Source: Fodinicola acaciae (GTDB lineage: Bacteria > Actinomycetota > Actinomycetes > Mycobacteriales > HKI-0501). From it: a stretch of DNA of 64,000 bases. The notes under the pieces were generated by a model. That model did no database searches. It saw nothing but the letters and a program-made list of their open reading frames with translations, and had not been told where the DNA came from. Below, in pieces: positions 17,726 through 27,245 of this stretch (positions within the stretch are counted from its first letter, which is position 1; each line of letters opens with the position of its first letter). The position numbers and the translations under genes are program-made. The stretch lies in NCBI RefSeq assembly GCF_010993745.1, contig NZ_WOTN01000002.1, positions 1,488,001-1,552,000 of the forward strand, read 5' to 3'.

Positions 17726-19900
17726 GTGACGCAGCCGCATCCGGTGGATGAGCATTTTCGGACCGTCGTGCGTACGTTGCCGGCCACGCCGGCGGTTGGG
17801 CGCAGCCAGCCGATACGTGACGACACCGGGCTGACTGGTGACCAACTGCTGCAGCTCTTCGACGCGCAGTTGGCCAGTCGCCACCTTGACCTCGCCGCGC
17901 GGGAGCTTGGCGCGAGCCGGAACGGGTTCTATTCGATCGGCTCGTCCGGTCACGAGGCCAATGCCGGTGTCGCGGCGGCGCTGCGGGTGACGGATCCGGC
18001 GCTGCTGCACTATCGTTCCGGCGCCTTCTATCTTGCCCGCAACCAGCAGAAACGCAAACTTGAAGACGGCATCCGCGACGTGCTGCTCGGCGTCGTCGCG
18101 GCGGCGGATGAGCCGATTGCCGGTGGTCGGCACAAGGTGTTTGGCAATGCGGAGCTGGCGATCATTCCGCAGACGTCGACGATCGGCTCGCATCCGCCGC
18201 GGGCGCTTGGGGTCGCGCTGGCGATCGAGCGCGCGCGCAAGCTCGGCGTCGATTCGCCGTGGCCGGCGGATGCGATCGCCGTGTGCAGCATCGGTGACGC
18301 GTCGTCCAACCACTCGACAACGGTCGGCGCGCTCAACGCGGTCGCGTACACCCGCCATCAAGGCATGCCGGTGCCGCTGCTGATCGTCTGCGAGGACAAC
18401 GGCATCGGCATCAGCGTGCGTACGCCGGCCGGCTGGGTCGAGGCGGCCAACGCCGGCCGGCCGAGTGTCCGGTACGTCTGCGCCGACGGACTCGACGTGG
18501 TCGCAACGCACCAGGCCGCCGCGGAAGCGGCCGACTGGATACGCACGCGCCGCGCGCCGGTTTTCCTGCATCTGAAGACGATCCGGCTGATGGGTCACGC
18601 CGGCTCGGACGTGGAGTCGGGCTATCGTACGTCCGCCGAGCTGGCCGCCGACCTCGACCGCGACCCGCTGCTTTCCACCGCTCGCACGCTTTCCGCCGCC
18701 GGTGTGCTGTCGCCGGAGGAGATCGTCCAGCGATACGAGGATATTCGCGCGATCGTACGCGACATCGCCAGCGAGGCGGTGAAAAAGCCGAAGCTGACGA
18801 CCGCCGCCGCGGTGATCGCGCCACTCGCGCCGCGCCATCCGTCGTGGGTCGCGGCCGAGGCAGCACAACCGTCGCAGCCGGAGTCGGACGAGCCGCTGAC
18901 GCTCGCGCAGTCGATCAACCGCGCGCTGGCGGATGTCCTTGCGACACGCCAAAACACGCTCGTCTTCGGTGAGGACGTGGGACGCAAGGGTGGCGTCTAC
19001 GGAGTCACGCGCGGCCTGCAGAAGCAGTTTGGCTCGGCGCGGGTTTTCGACACATTGCTGGACGAGCAGTCGATCCTCGGCTTGGCGCTCGGCGCCGGCA
19101 TCTCCGGTTTCGTTGGCATTCCAGAGATCCAGTATCTGGCCTATCTGCACAACGCCGCCGACCAGATCCGTGGCGAGGCCGCCACCCTGCAGTTTTTCTC
19201 CAATGGACAGTACAAAAACCCGATGGTCGTGCGGATCGCCGGCTATGGATACCAGAAAGGCTTCGGCGGTCATTTCCACAACGACAACGGCGTCGCCGCA
19301 TTGCGCGACATCCCGGGTCTGGTGATCGCCTCGCCGAGCCGCGGCGACGACGCGGCGGCGATGCTGCGTACGTGTGTCGCGTCGGCGGCGGTCGACGGCT
19401 CGGTCAGTGTTTTCCTTGAGCCGATCGCGCTTTACCACACGCGAGACCTGCATGTCGAAGGCGACGGCGAGTGGATGACGGCCTATCCATCGGCCGGCAG
19501 CCACGTGCCGCTCGGCAGCGCGCGGACGTACGGCGACGGCACCGACCTGACGATCATCACCTTCGGCAACGGCGCGCCGATGAGCCTGCGCGTCGCCAAA
19601 AAGCTTGCCGATAGCGGCAAAAACGCGCGCGTGGTCGACCTGCGGTGGCTCGCGCCGCTGCCGGTCGGCGACATCGTCGCGGCGGCCGAAGCCACCGGTC
19701 GCGTGCTCGTCGTGGACGAGACGCGCCGCACCGGCGGTGTCTCCGAGAGCGTCGTGACGGCCCTGGTGGACGCCGGTTTCACCGGCCGGATCGGCCGCGT
19801 GGCCAGCGAGGACAGCTTCATCCCGCTCGGCGCCGCGGCCAACCTCGTGCTGCTGTCGGAGGACACCATCGAGCGGGCCGCGGCGCGGCTGGTCAGCTGA
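17726..19900 (+). CDS. Fused alpha/beta thiamine-pyrophosphate E1 2-oxoacid dehydrogenase
   Basis: 724 residues joining E1-alpha and E1-beta in one chain. The alpha part (1 to ~370) carries the ThDP/Mg site CSIGDASSNHSTTVGALNAV (near residue 190) and CEDNGIGISVRTP. The beta part starts around ALADVLATRQNTLVFGEDVG and includes GFGGHFHNDNGVAALRDIPG and the C-terminal transketolase domain VLVVDETRRTGGVSESVV. Family members decarboxylate branched-chain or related 2-oxoacids. No E2 or E3 gene is adjacent, so the substrate and partner are unknown. GTG 17726 is taken as start. Its 3' end overlaps the convergent gene by 8 bp. Confidence 0.87.
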   Translation: MTQPHPVDEHFRTVVRTLPATPAVGRSQPIRDDTGLTGDQLLQLFDAQLASRHLDLAARELGASRNGFYSIGSSGHEANAGVAAALRVTDPALLHYRSGAFYLARNQQKRKLEDGIRDVLLGVVAAADEPIAGGRHKVFGNAELAIIPQTSTIGSHPPRALGVALAIERARKLGVDSPWPADAIAVCSIGDASSNHSTTVGALNAVAYTRHQGMPVPLLIVCEDNGIGISVRTPAGWVEAANAGRPSVRYVCADGLDVVATHQAAAEAADWIRTRRAPVFLHLKTIRLMGHAGSDVESGYRTSAELAADLDRDPLLSTARTLSAAGVLSPEEIVQRYEDIRAIVRDIASEAVKKPKLTTAAAVIAPLAPRHPSWVAAEAAQPSQPESDEPLTLAQSINRALADVLATRQNTLVFGEDVGRKGGVYGVTRGLQKQFGSARVFDTLLDEQSILGLALGAGISGFVGIPEIQYLAYLHNAADQIRGEAATLQFFSNGQYKNPMVVRIAGYGYQKGFGGHFHNDNGVAALRDIPGLVIASPSRGDDAAAMLRTCVASAAVDGSVSVFLEPIALYHTRDLHVEGDGEWMTAYPSAGSHVPLGSARTYGDGTDLTIITFGNGAPMSLRVAKKLADSGKNARVVDLRWLAPLPVGDIVAAAEATGRVLVVDETRRTGGVSESVVTALVDAGFTGRIGRVASEDSFIPLGAAANLVLLSEDTIERAAARLVS

Positions 19901-21074
19901 CCCGCACGCGTACGTCGTTGACGATCTGCTGGTCCTGGCCCGCTCGGTCGGCGCCGCCGGAGGCGGTCATCACCAGCTGCCGGTCCAGCGGACCGCCCTG
20001 TTTGCTGTGGAAAAACCGGCTGACCGCCAGCACATAGCGGCCGGTGCCGATCGACGTGGTGACGTTTTTCGCCTCCGCGAAGGTCGACTGGCTGTCCGGC
20101 GCGATCCAGCGCTGGCCGAAGGTCTCGATGTCGGCGCGCTGCTGCCGCTGCTGCGCCGCCGCGCAACCGCTCGGACACGCGCGGAACGTCAGCCGTACTC
20201 GCGGCCGCTGGTCGCCCTGGAACTGGTCGTCGATGCACGACACGACCGTCGTCGTCGCGTCGCTGGAGAGCAGCAGGCAACCCCATGAATCCGGTACGCG
20301 GAAGGAAAACGGCACGCCGCGCAAGCTGATCGTGCGGGTCTTGTCGGCGCTGGTGAACTTCTTCCACGACGCCGGCCAGCCGCCCTTGGTCGGCGGCTCC
20401 GGCGCCGGCGACACACTCGGCGCCGGCTGGCTCGGCGTCGCCGACGGCGTGCCTGACGGCATCGGATGATCCATCGGCGCACCCCAGCGCGCGTCGCTCG
20501 GATCGGTGCTTGGGTCGCCGGAGCCGCTTTGCGTGAGCAGGACCGCGCCAAACGCGCCACCGGCCAGGCAAAGTACGACGACCAGGCCGATGATGATCAT
20601 CAGTGGCAGCACCGGCCGGCTGGCCGGCTTGTCGGTCGCAATCCCGGCGAACGGATCGGGTGGCACCAGGTCGGCCTCCGACATCGGCACCGGCGCGGCC
20701 AGCTTGATCGTCGGGTCGAAGTCGCGTACGAGCTGGTCGGCGCCGGTCGGGTTGCCCAGCGCGGTGGCGACCCAGGGCCGGTCGGCCTTCGGCTCGGCGG
20801 CGAGTACGCCGACGCCGTCCTCCTCGCCGGTCGCCACGATCCGGACCAGCTCGGCGAACCGCTTCCGGTCCTCCGGCAGCGCCTTCTCGGTCAGCCGCGC
20901 CACGATGGCGTGCCGGCCGCCGGCGTCCTTGGCCAGGAAGATCTCGCCGAGGTCGCCGGCACCGAGGCGGTTGGTCAGCTGGTATGACCCGACGCGCAGG
21001 TCGGAGCTCCGGTTCGTCGTCACGAAGGCGACCGTACGGCCGAGCCGCCGCGGCCGCCGCCCGGGGCCGGACAT
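19893..21074 (-). CDS. Degenerate Ser/Thr-kinase-like single-pass membrane protein
   Basis: 393 residues from ATG 21074. The N-terminal ~100 residues resemble only the N-lobe of PknB-type kinases (VGSYQLTNRLGAGDLGEIFL, GRHAIVARL), but the invariant lysine is not in place and no HRD or DFG motif follows. A membrane helix (VLPLMIIIGLVVVLCLAGGA) precedes a Ser/Pro-rich linker and an extracytoplasmic domain of ~190 residues with two close cysteine pairs. It follows the effector-like gene by 20 bp on the same strand and is probably co-transcribed. It may be a sensor, inhibitor or accessory protein; the start is uncertain because no clear ribosome-binding site is seen. Confidence 0.6.
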   Translation of the reverse strand: MSGPGRRPRRLGRTVAFVTTNRSSDLRVGSYQLTNRLGAGDLGEIFLAKDAGGRHAIVARLTEKALPEDRKRFAELVRIVATGEEDGVGVLAAEPKADRPWVATALGNPTGADQLVRDFDPTIKLAAPVPMSEADLVPPDPFAGIATDKPASRPVLPLMIIIGLVVVLCLAGGAFGAVLLTQSGSGDPSTDPSDARWGAPMDHPMPSGTPSATPSQPAPSVSPAPEPPTKGGWPASWKKFTSADKTRTISLRGVPFSFRVPDSWGCLLLSSDATTTVVSCIDDQFQGDQRPRVRLTFRACPSGCAAAQQRQQRADIETFGQRWIAPDSQSTFAEAKNVTTSIGTGRYVLAVSRFFHSKQGGPLDRQLVMTASGGADRAGQDQQIVNDVRVRVS

Positions 21075-21094
21075 CTGGCATGAATCCAGGATGG

Positions 21095-23173
21095 TCAGAG
21101 CTTGAGCGCGAAGTGGTGCAGGTCCTTGGGCCGGCTGCCGTAGGTGCCACCCCACTCCAGGCCGGCCTGCAGCGTGAGCGCCTTGATCAGCGCGAGCATC
21201 GGATCGCCGGCGACACCCGCCGTGTGCGCGAAGAACCCCTTGGTCGGATCGCGGTGGCTGCCCTCGCTCAACGCATGCGCCTTGTTGACCGCGGCTCGCT
21301 CGGCCTGCCGCTTCTTCATCTCGGCCTGCCCGGCCGCGTCCAGCCGGCCGGCGGCGTTGGCGGCCTCCATCTCTGCCAGCTCGGAGAAATACCGCCCGAG
21401 CGCGTCGGAGGCGTGTGCGTACGTCCGATAAGCACGCTCGATGTCGGCCTCGGTCGACTTGCGGCCGACGCCGGACGTGGTCTTCCAGAACGACGGCTTG
21501 CCGGCCTCGGCGGCCACTCGTTCGATGAGGTCGGCGACCTTGTTGTTCCTTCCGATATAAGGATTTCGCGCGTAGTTCAGGTGCAACGCGAGTCCGAGCG
21601 CGTGATCGCTCAGCCTGCCCGGCTTGCCGGTCACCGCGCGTGGCTGGAACTTTCCTTCGAAGACAACGGGTACGTTCGCCGCCAACACGGCGTCGATCAG
21701 CGGCTGGCAGACATCCTGGATGGCGGTGAGTGTGGCGCTCAACCGGGGATCCATGCCCTGCAATGTGAAGCCGCAGAACGGCACGCCAAACTGCAGGGTG
21801 TTGAGCCAGTCGACCGGACTGGCATGCAGCCGCTTCTCGTAGAGCCCGCGTACGGCCACATACTGCTTGAAACCGCGGCCGAAGGCCTTTTGCACCTTCG
21901 CGTCGAGCTTTCCCCACTCCGCGGCCATGTCCGGGTGCGAGACCGCCGGCCCAACCGCCGCCGAGCCACCGACCGGTTTCGCCGGCGCGGTGGACGGATT
22001 GCCGCCGCTTCTCGCTTTGAGCGCGTCGGTGATCGGGTTGAACAGCACGTCGGCGGGATTGGCCAGGCCGTCTTTTGGCTTGGCTGAAGCCTTCTGGCCG
22101 CCGACGATGCTCTCGTGGTTGGTGCCGTCGAGCTCGATGACGAGGAACAGGTCGCGTGCTTTGGCGTCCCACGGTCCAAGGCTCGGCGCCTTGTCGAACC
22201 ATCCTTTGATCGCGTCGCGCAGGACACCGTAGCGCGTCGCGTACAAGCCGTTTTTGCTGTAGTACGCGCGAATTTTCGGCACGCCATCGAGTGCCGCCTG
22301 CTTGTCCGCGTCGGCCGCGGAGCCGGTGAGGATCGGCCGCAGCCGGTCGAGCTGCGTCTTGACCCAGGTCGTCCACCAGGTCAGCGACCGCGGACCGATC
22401 GCCTCCAACAGCACGACCTCGGCGACGTGGTGATGGCCTTTGGCCGCCATCGCCTTGGACAACAGGTTTTTCACCGACGTGCCACCGCCGCTGTGCCCGG
22501 ACAACACGATTTTTCCCAACGCCGTGCCCTTTTTCAGCTCACCCTCGGTTTGCAGCCGGGTCAGGATGTCGTTGACGTACGCGTCCGCGTTGTACGTCGC
22601 GTTGAAGGAGGACTCGCCGACGCCGACCGGCAGGATGCCGATGAGCTGCGGATCGGCGGCCGCGTCCAACTGCTGTGCGACCCGGTCCAGCGCGACATCG
22701 CGCACGGTCGCGTCTTTCTTGCTCTGCCGCCACGACGCGTAGGGCCGAGCGGCCAGGTCGCCGGTGTTTCCGTGGAAATGCAACAGAACGTCGACGGTCG
22801 TCGGTTTGACGGCGGCTGGTACGAGCGCGATCGCCTTGCCAGCTGTGCCCTGCTCGTCGGTCTTCCTGTTCTCGACCTCGGTGCCGGCGGCCTTGTTGCC
22901 GAGCGCCAGGCCCTCGAGCGGGATGCGCCGGACGCCGGTGCCTTTCACCGCCTGCGGCCCGGCGTTCCAGGCCTTGCCGTCGGTCGTACCGGCGCCGGCG
23001 GTGGCGCTCGCGTCGGTCCAGCCGAGCCGCCGTTGCACGGCCGCCAGCCGCATGAGCTGGCCGACCGCGCGGTTGCCGGCCGTACGCTGCAGCCGCGCGA
23101 GCCCGCTCGGCTGCCGGGCGGCCGGCAGCTCGATCCGCCGCGGGCCGCCCGATCTCGTTGCCCTTGTCCGCAT
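21095..23173 (-). CDS. Multidomain effector-like protein: AGNRAV motif, alpha/beta hydrolase and M15-like peptidase
   Basis: 692 residues, no signal peptide, strong ribosome-binding site (GGAGGAG) before ATG 23173. Residues 25-43 hold LARLQRTAGNRAVGQLMRL, a motif I associate with actinobacterial proteins linked to contractile injection systems and DUF4157 toxins. Residues ~85-365 look like an alpha/beta hydrolase: LLHFHGNTGDL (131-140) and a nucleophile elbow LSGHSGGGTS with Ser228. Residues ~410-692 resemble an M15 peptidoglycan peptidase: LSDHALGLALHLN (521-533; His524, with His531 where Asp is usual) and LEWGGTYGS ... DLHHF (Glu673, Asp684, His686/687). The combination suggests a secreted or injected cell-wall-attacking protein. 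Function is inferred. Confidence 0.65.
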   Translation of the reverse strand: MRTRATRSGGPRRIELPAARQPSGLARLQRTAGNRAVGQLMRLAAVQRRLGWTDASATAGAGTTDGKAWNAGPQAVKGTGVRRIPLEGLALGNKAAGTEVENRKTDEQGTAGKAIALVPAAVKPTTVDVLLHFHGNTGDLAARPYASWRQSKKDATVRDVALDRVAQQLDAAADPQLIGILPVGVGESSFNATYNADAYVNDILTRLQTEGELKKGTALGKIVLSGHSGGGTSVKNLLSKAMAAKGHHHVAEVVLLEAIGPRSLTWWTTWVKTQLDRLRPILTGSAADADKQAALDGVPKIRAYYSKNGLYATRYGVLRDAIKGWFDKAPSLGPWDAKARDLFLVIELDGTNHESIVGGQKASAKPKDGLANPADVLFNPITDALKARSGGNPSTAPAKPVGGSAAVGPAVSHPDMAAEWGKLDAKVQKAFGRGFKQYVAVRGLYEKRLHASPVDWLNTLQFGVPFCGFTLQGMDPRLSATLTAIQDVCQPLIDAVLAANVPVVFEGKFQPRAVTGKPGRLSDHALGLALHLNYARNPYIGRNNKVADLIERVAAEAGKPSFWKTTSGVGRKSTEADIERAYRTYAHASDALGRYFSELAEMEAANAAGRLDAAGQAEMKKRQAERAAVNKAHALSEGSHRDPTKGFFAHTAGVAGDPMLALIKALTLQAGLEWGGTYGSRPKDLHHFALKL

Positions 23174-23362
23174 GGTTGCTCCTCCAGGTCTCGTCTGATC
23201 TGGAGGCGTGACATCGCCGTGCCATCTGCCCGATCGGGCCGTCACGAACAGGCCACTGACCAATCGCGGCGATCTGACAGATGTCAGTTGTGGTGGCCGA
23301 AGTCGCTCATTATCGTGCGTTTCCTTCCAAGAAAAGCTAAACCGGCTGGACGGAGTGGGGCG

Positions 23363-26300
23363 ATGACCGGAATCTCGCGGCGTGGTGTGCTCGCCGGACT
23401 GACGGCCGCTCCACTGGCCGGTGTGCTGCGCGGGTTGCCGGCGGCGACGGTGACGGTGTGGGTGCCGGCGGCGCTGGACAAGGTGCGGCGGGAACGTGTG
23501 CAGCCAGGCACTCCGCCGGCCGCGTTGCGGTTCAGCAGTGCCGGCAACGAGCGCCATTTCGGCCAGCTCGTCGTACGGACCGATGCCGCGGCGACCGTGA
23601 CGGCGACGGCCTCCGACCTCACCGGACCTGGCGGCGCCACGCTGCCGGCGTCCGCGGTCGCGTTCTTCCAACAGCGCTATGTCAACGTCACTATCAGGCA
23701 AAACAGCAAGTACACGACCGGTTGGTGGCCGGACGCGGTGGTGCCGGGGAACGCCGTCGCGGCCGGGCCGGACGGCAATGCCGCGTTCCTGGTGACCGTC
23801 ACCGTGCCGGCCGGTCAGCCGGCTGGCGCGTACTCCGGCTCGATCACGCTCAACGGCGTGACCGTGCCCGTCGAGCTGACCGTGTGGGGCTTCGCGATCC
23901 CGGTCGCGCCGACGACGACCGGCGCCTTCGCGCCGTGGTATCAGCAGGCCGCGCTGGCCGAGGGTGTGCGGTGGGGGACGCCGGAGTTCAAGGCCAGGAT
24001 GGACGCCTACTACGACTACCAGCTCGATCACCGGCTGGTCCCCAACGGTCCGCCGCTGATCGGCGACCCCGGCCCCGGACCGGCCTACACACCGGGACCC
24101 GGACCGGATCCTGACCCGGACGCCTATATCGCGCAGATCGCCGCGTACGTCCGTGACCCGCGCGTCAGCTCGTTCCAGGTCCCCGGATATGCCAGCGGCG
24201 ACCAGAACAGCAGCATCCACATCGACACCGACAAGCTCGGCAAGGTCATCGCGTACCTGCGCCAGCAGGGCCTGTTGAGCAAGGCCTACTTCTATGTCGG
24301 CGACGAGCCCGGCAGCGACCAGGCCGAGGACACCCTGATCGGCGCTTACCGGACACTGCACCAGGTCGCGCCGGAGGTGCCGACGATCATGACGCTGACG
24401 CACCGGCCGCGGCAGTCGCTGATCGACGAGAACAACGCCTGGGTCTTCGAGCAGCACACCGTGCCGATGCTCGACGAGCCGAGGGCTGTCGACACACTGA
24501 AGGCACGCGGCGACCTGCTGTGGACGTATGTCTGCATCGGCGACACCTGGCCGTATCCAGGCGTCATGATCGACGACTCGCTGGTCGGCTCGCGGCTGCT
24601 GCCGTGGTTTCAGCATTCGCAGGGCTACACCGGCCTGCTCTACTGGTCGACCACGGCGTTTGGCAGCTGGGACGGGCAGCATTACAACCCGCGTGAGGTG
24701 TACGCGGTGCCGTACTCGTGCAACGAGTCCGCCGGCGACGGTTTCCTGCTGTATCCCGGAAAACCGGCCGGTGTGGCCGGGCCGGTCGGGTCGCTGCGGC
24801 TGCACGCGGTCGAGGCCGGCATGCAGGACCGCGAGCATCTTTTCCTGTTCGAGCGGCGAAGCATGGCCATCGCGCAGCAGCTCGGTGTGGCCGGCCGGGT
24901 CGCTGTCGGCGATCTGCTCAAGCCGTATTTCGACGTGCTTTATCAGTGGCTGGAACGATATCAGGACGACCCCGCCCTGTTCGACGACATCCGCACCGAG
25001 GTCGGTGTGCAGGTCGACCGGCTGGTCAATGGCGAGCCGGCGGTCGTCATCGTTGGTCCGGCGCCGCGTGCGTACCACGTGCCGGTCACGGTGTATGTCC
25101 GCAGTGGCGTTGCTGTGACGATCGCCGGTGTGGCATCGACGCCGGTGGAGCGTACGGCCAAGGCCGACGTCCACCGCACGCTGTTGCCTTTGCCTGCCGG
25201 CTATCAGAAAGTCGTCGTCACGGCCGGCGCGGACACGTTGACGCGCTCTGTCCAGGTCGCGCCGATCGGTTTGCCGCACGCTGTACGGATCAACTCCTTC
25301 GAGACCGACGCCGACGCGGCGCGATATGTCGATGGTGGTGCGGTGGTCGCGCGCTCGACCGCGCATCCGGCGACCGGAAAGTCGAGCCTGCGGATCACTT
25401 TTCCGGCCGGCGTCGACTGGCCCGGCCTCTATTTCCGCGGCGAGGAGAACGTCGGCCGGCGGGACTGGAGCCGGTTTCGCGAGGTCGCTTTCGAGGCGTA
25501 CAACGACTCCGACCAGGTGCTCGCGCTGAACGGCAAGTTCTACAACCCGGTCGAGGCCGACGACAATCACGCCGTCTACCTCGCGCCGCGGCAGTGGCAG
25601 ACCGTACGGTTCAAGCTGTGGCACGTGCCGCGCAACATCTATGACCCGACGCAGGGAAACTTCGACCTCAGCACGCTGACCTCGTTTCAGATCTACACCG
25701 GCCGGCGGCAGACGCCGGTGTCGCTCTACATCGACGACCTGCGGCTGGAGTCGGACAGCGTCGTGCTGGAAAACCCTGGCACGTCGATGCGGCTGGAAGA
25801 CGACGGCGTGCTCACGTACGCGCTGCGGAAGGCCGACGGGTCGATCGGTTTTGGCTGGCGCGACGGCGACACCTGGACGCAGTCGGTCGTCCCGGGATCG
25901 GTGGCCGGTGCGGTGGCGACGGTGCTGGACCTGCGCGGCCGCCTGAACGTGCTCGGCCAGGACGTTTGGCGTCGGTCGACGGGGACCGGCTGGCAGAGCC
26001 TCGCCGCACCGGACGTACGCCTGGCCGGTGCGCCGGCGGCCGCGATCGACGCCACCGGGCGGCTGACTTTTCTGGCTCGTACGCCGGAAAACGGCCTGGT
26101 CGTCGGGTGGCTGGACAGCCCGGTGTCCGATAGCTGGCACACCGCGCTGGTGCCCGGCGCGGCCGCGCTCGGCGATCCGGGTGTCGGCCTGGACATCAGC
26201 GGCAAGCTGTGTTTTTTCGTCCAGACGACCGGAAACCAGCTCCTGCACGGCTGGCAGGACACGCCGGGATCGGCGCTCTGGCACACCGCGATCATCCAGC

Positions 26301-26797
26301 AGAACGGCACCGGCGCCGCCGTACCGGTCGCCGGCCGCATCGGCGTCGGGCAGGCCGCGCCGGGTCGCCTTTGTTTCGTCGCGCGCGACCCGTCCGGCAA
26401 GCTCTCGCACGGCTGGCAGAGCGCGCCGGGCCAGGGACCGTGGCTGTGGACGACGATCGAACCGGTCACCGATGTCGACGATGACGGCAACCACGTCACG
26501 TCCACCGTCGCCGGCAACCCGGTGTGCTCGCTGGACTCCGGTGGCCGGCTGACCTACTTCGTGCGTACGTCCGACGGTCGCGTCCTGCACGGCTGGCAGG
26601 ACCACCCCGACAATGGCCCGTGGCATGCGACGCTGATCCGTACCGCCGGCACATACGCGCACGTATCCGACGATGTCGCCGTCTCACAGGACGCCGACGG
26701 CCGGCTGGTCTTCACCGGCCTGGCGTCGGATGGCTCCGTCACCACCGGCTGGCAGGACGCCCCAGGCACCGGCCCCTGGCACCTGTCCAGCACCTGA
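23363..26797 (+). CDS. Secreted GH123/DUF4091-like glycoside hydrolase with C-terminal lectin-like propeller
   Basis: 1144 residues. A Tat-type leader (ISRRGVLAGLTAAPLAG) is followed by a beta-sandwich, then a (beta/alpha)8-like catalytic domain with AYFYVGDEPGSD, where Asp314-Glu315 matches the catalytic pair of GH123-type enzymes, and LLYWSTTAFGSWDG. A carbohydrate-binding-like domain (about 640-780) follows, and finally ~45-residue repeats of the HGWQDTPGSALWH type (about 790-1144) resembling PLL/tachylectin-like propellers. It is likely exported to degrade N-acetylhexosamine-containing glycans. It diverges from the effector-like gene. A family B element begins 5 bp after its stop. Confidence 0.82.
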   Translation: MTGISRRGVLAGLTAAPLAGVLRGLPAATVTVWVPAALDKVRRERVQPGTPPAALRFSSAGNERHFGQLVVRTDAAATVTATASDLTGPGGATLPASAVAFFQQRYVNVTIRQNSKYTTGWWPDAVVPGNAVAAGPDGNAAFLVTVTVPAGQPAGAYSGSITLNGVTVPVELTVWGFAIPVAPTTTGAFAPWYQQAALAEGVRWGTPEFKARMDAYYDYQLDHRLVPNGPPLIGDPGPGPAYTPGPGPDPDPDAYIAQIAAYVRDPRVSSFQVPGYASGDQNSSIHIDTDKLGKVIAYLRQQGLLSKAYFYVGDEPGSDQAEDTLIGAYRTLHQVAPEVPTIMTLTHRPRQSLIDENNAWVFEQHTVPMLDEPRAVDTLKARGDLLWTYVCIGDTWPYPGVMIDDSLVGSRLLPWFQHSQGYTGLLYWSTTAFGSWDGQHYNPREVYAVPYSCNESAGDGFLLYPGKPAGVAGPVGSLRLHAVEAGMQDREHLFLFERRSMAIAQQLGVAGRVAVGDLLKPYFDVLYQWLERYQDDPALFDDIRTEVGVQVDRLVNGEPAVVIVGPAPRAYHVPVTVYVRSGVAVTIAGVASTPVERTAKADVHRTLLPLPAGYQKVVVTAGADTLTRSVQVAPIGLPHAVRINSFETDADAARYVDGGAVVARSTAHPATGKSSLRITFPAGVDWPGLYFRGEENVGRRDWSRFREVAFEAYNDSDQVLALNGKFYNPVEADDNHAVYLAPRQWQTVRFKLWHVPRNIYDPTQGNFDLSTLTSFQIYTGRRQTPVSLYIDDLRLESDSVVLENPGTSMRLEDDGVLTYALRKADGSIGFGWRDGDTWTQSVVPGSVAGAVATVLDLRGRLNVLGQDVWRRSTGTGWQSLAAPDVRLAGAPAAAIDATGRLTFLARTPENGLVVGWLDSPVSDSWHTALVPGAAALGDPGVGLDISGKLCFFVQTTGNQLLHGWQDTPGSALWHTAIIQQNGTGAAVPVAGRIGVGQAAPGRLCFVARDPSGKLSHGWQSAPGQGPWLWTTIEPVTDVDDDGNHVTSTVAGNPVCSLDSGGRLTYFVRTSDGRVLHGWQDHPDNGPWHATLIRTAGTYAHVSDDVAVSQDADGRLVFTGLASDGSVTTGWQDAPGTGPWHLSST

Positions 26798-26802
26798 CCA
26801 TC

Positions 26803-26914
26803 TACCCGCTACGGCGAGAAACTGTCGTACCCCCGTGTCAATCTGGGCCCCCACCCAAATCGGGCGGGGGGTGGGTTCGCGTGGAAACTTACATAAGTTA
26901 GAAGTTGATCTTGG
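26803..26914 (+). repeat. Family B intergenic element, copy B2
   Basis: TACCCGCTACGG ... GAAACTGTCGTACCC ... AATCTGGGCCCCCACCC ... GGGCGGGGGGTGGG ... GAAGTTGATCTTG, in the same order and spacing as B1, beginning directly after the hydrolase stop codon. Differences from B1 are scattered substitutions. Confidence 0.85.
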
Positions 26915-26947
26915 TCGCGACGCTTCGGGGACCCTGCGGGCCTGATC

Positions 26948-27245
26948 GGGTAATACTTGGTTGATAAGACATCAAGCCGGGCAATTGGCACCCCCTGACG
27001 TCGAGCCCGGCCTGGCGAGCAGTCACAACGGCATTACTGGCCTCAGCAGTCACACCCACCGCAGGGGCTGGCGGTCACGCAGGCGTGAAAGCCTTGCTTC
27101 GTGCATCTAGCGCCAATAACTCGACATCCACGCCTCCGATAAACCCCACAACACAGACATTTAGCGTTACGCGCGCCTGTGGATTCCATCTAATGGACCC
27201 TTTCGCCATCTACCGGGACGCCATGACACCTTCCGAGCCGGTCCG
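26948..27245 (+). repeat. Family C element, copy C2 (diverged), in the 718-bp gap before rph
   Basis: Shares with C1 and C4 the TAATACTTG ... AAGACATCAA palindromic tract (26950-26975), GAGCAGTCACAACGGCATTA, the tract reading MKALLRASSANNSTS (27085-27129), and CTACCGGGACGCCATG (27210-27226). It is the most diverged copy and lacks recognisable inverted ends. From 27246 to 27515 I see no gene; a weak CGCACGTAAGGGGTCCCTGCG palindromic stretch lies around 27415-27440. Confidence 0.7.

Noticed and set aside
22115-23362. N-terminal extension of the GH123-like gene back to 22115
   Set aside because: This part is antisense to the effector-like gene; ATG 23363 has a ribosome-binding site and starts a Tat signal.
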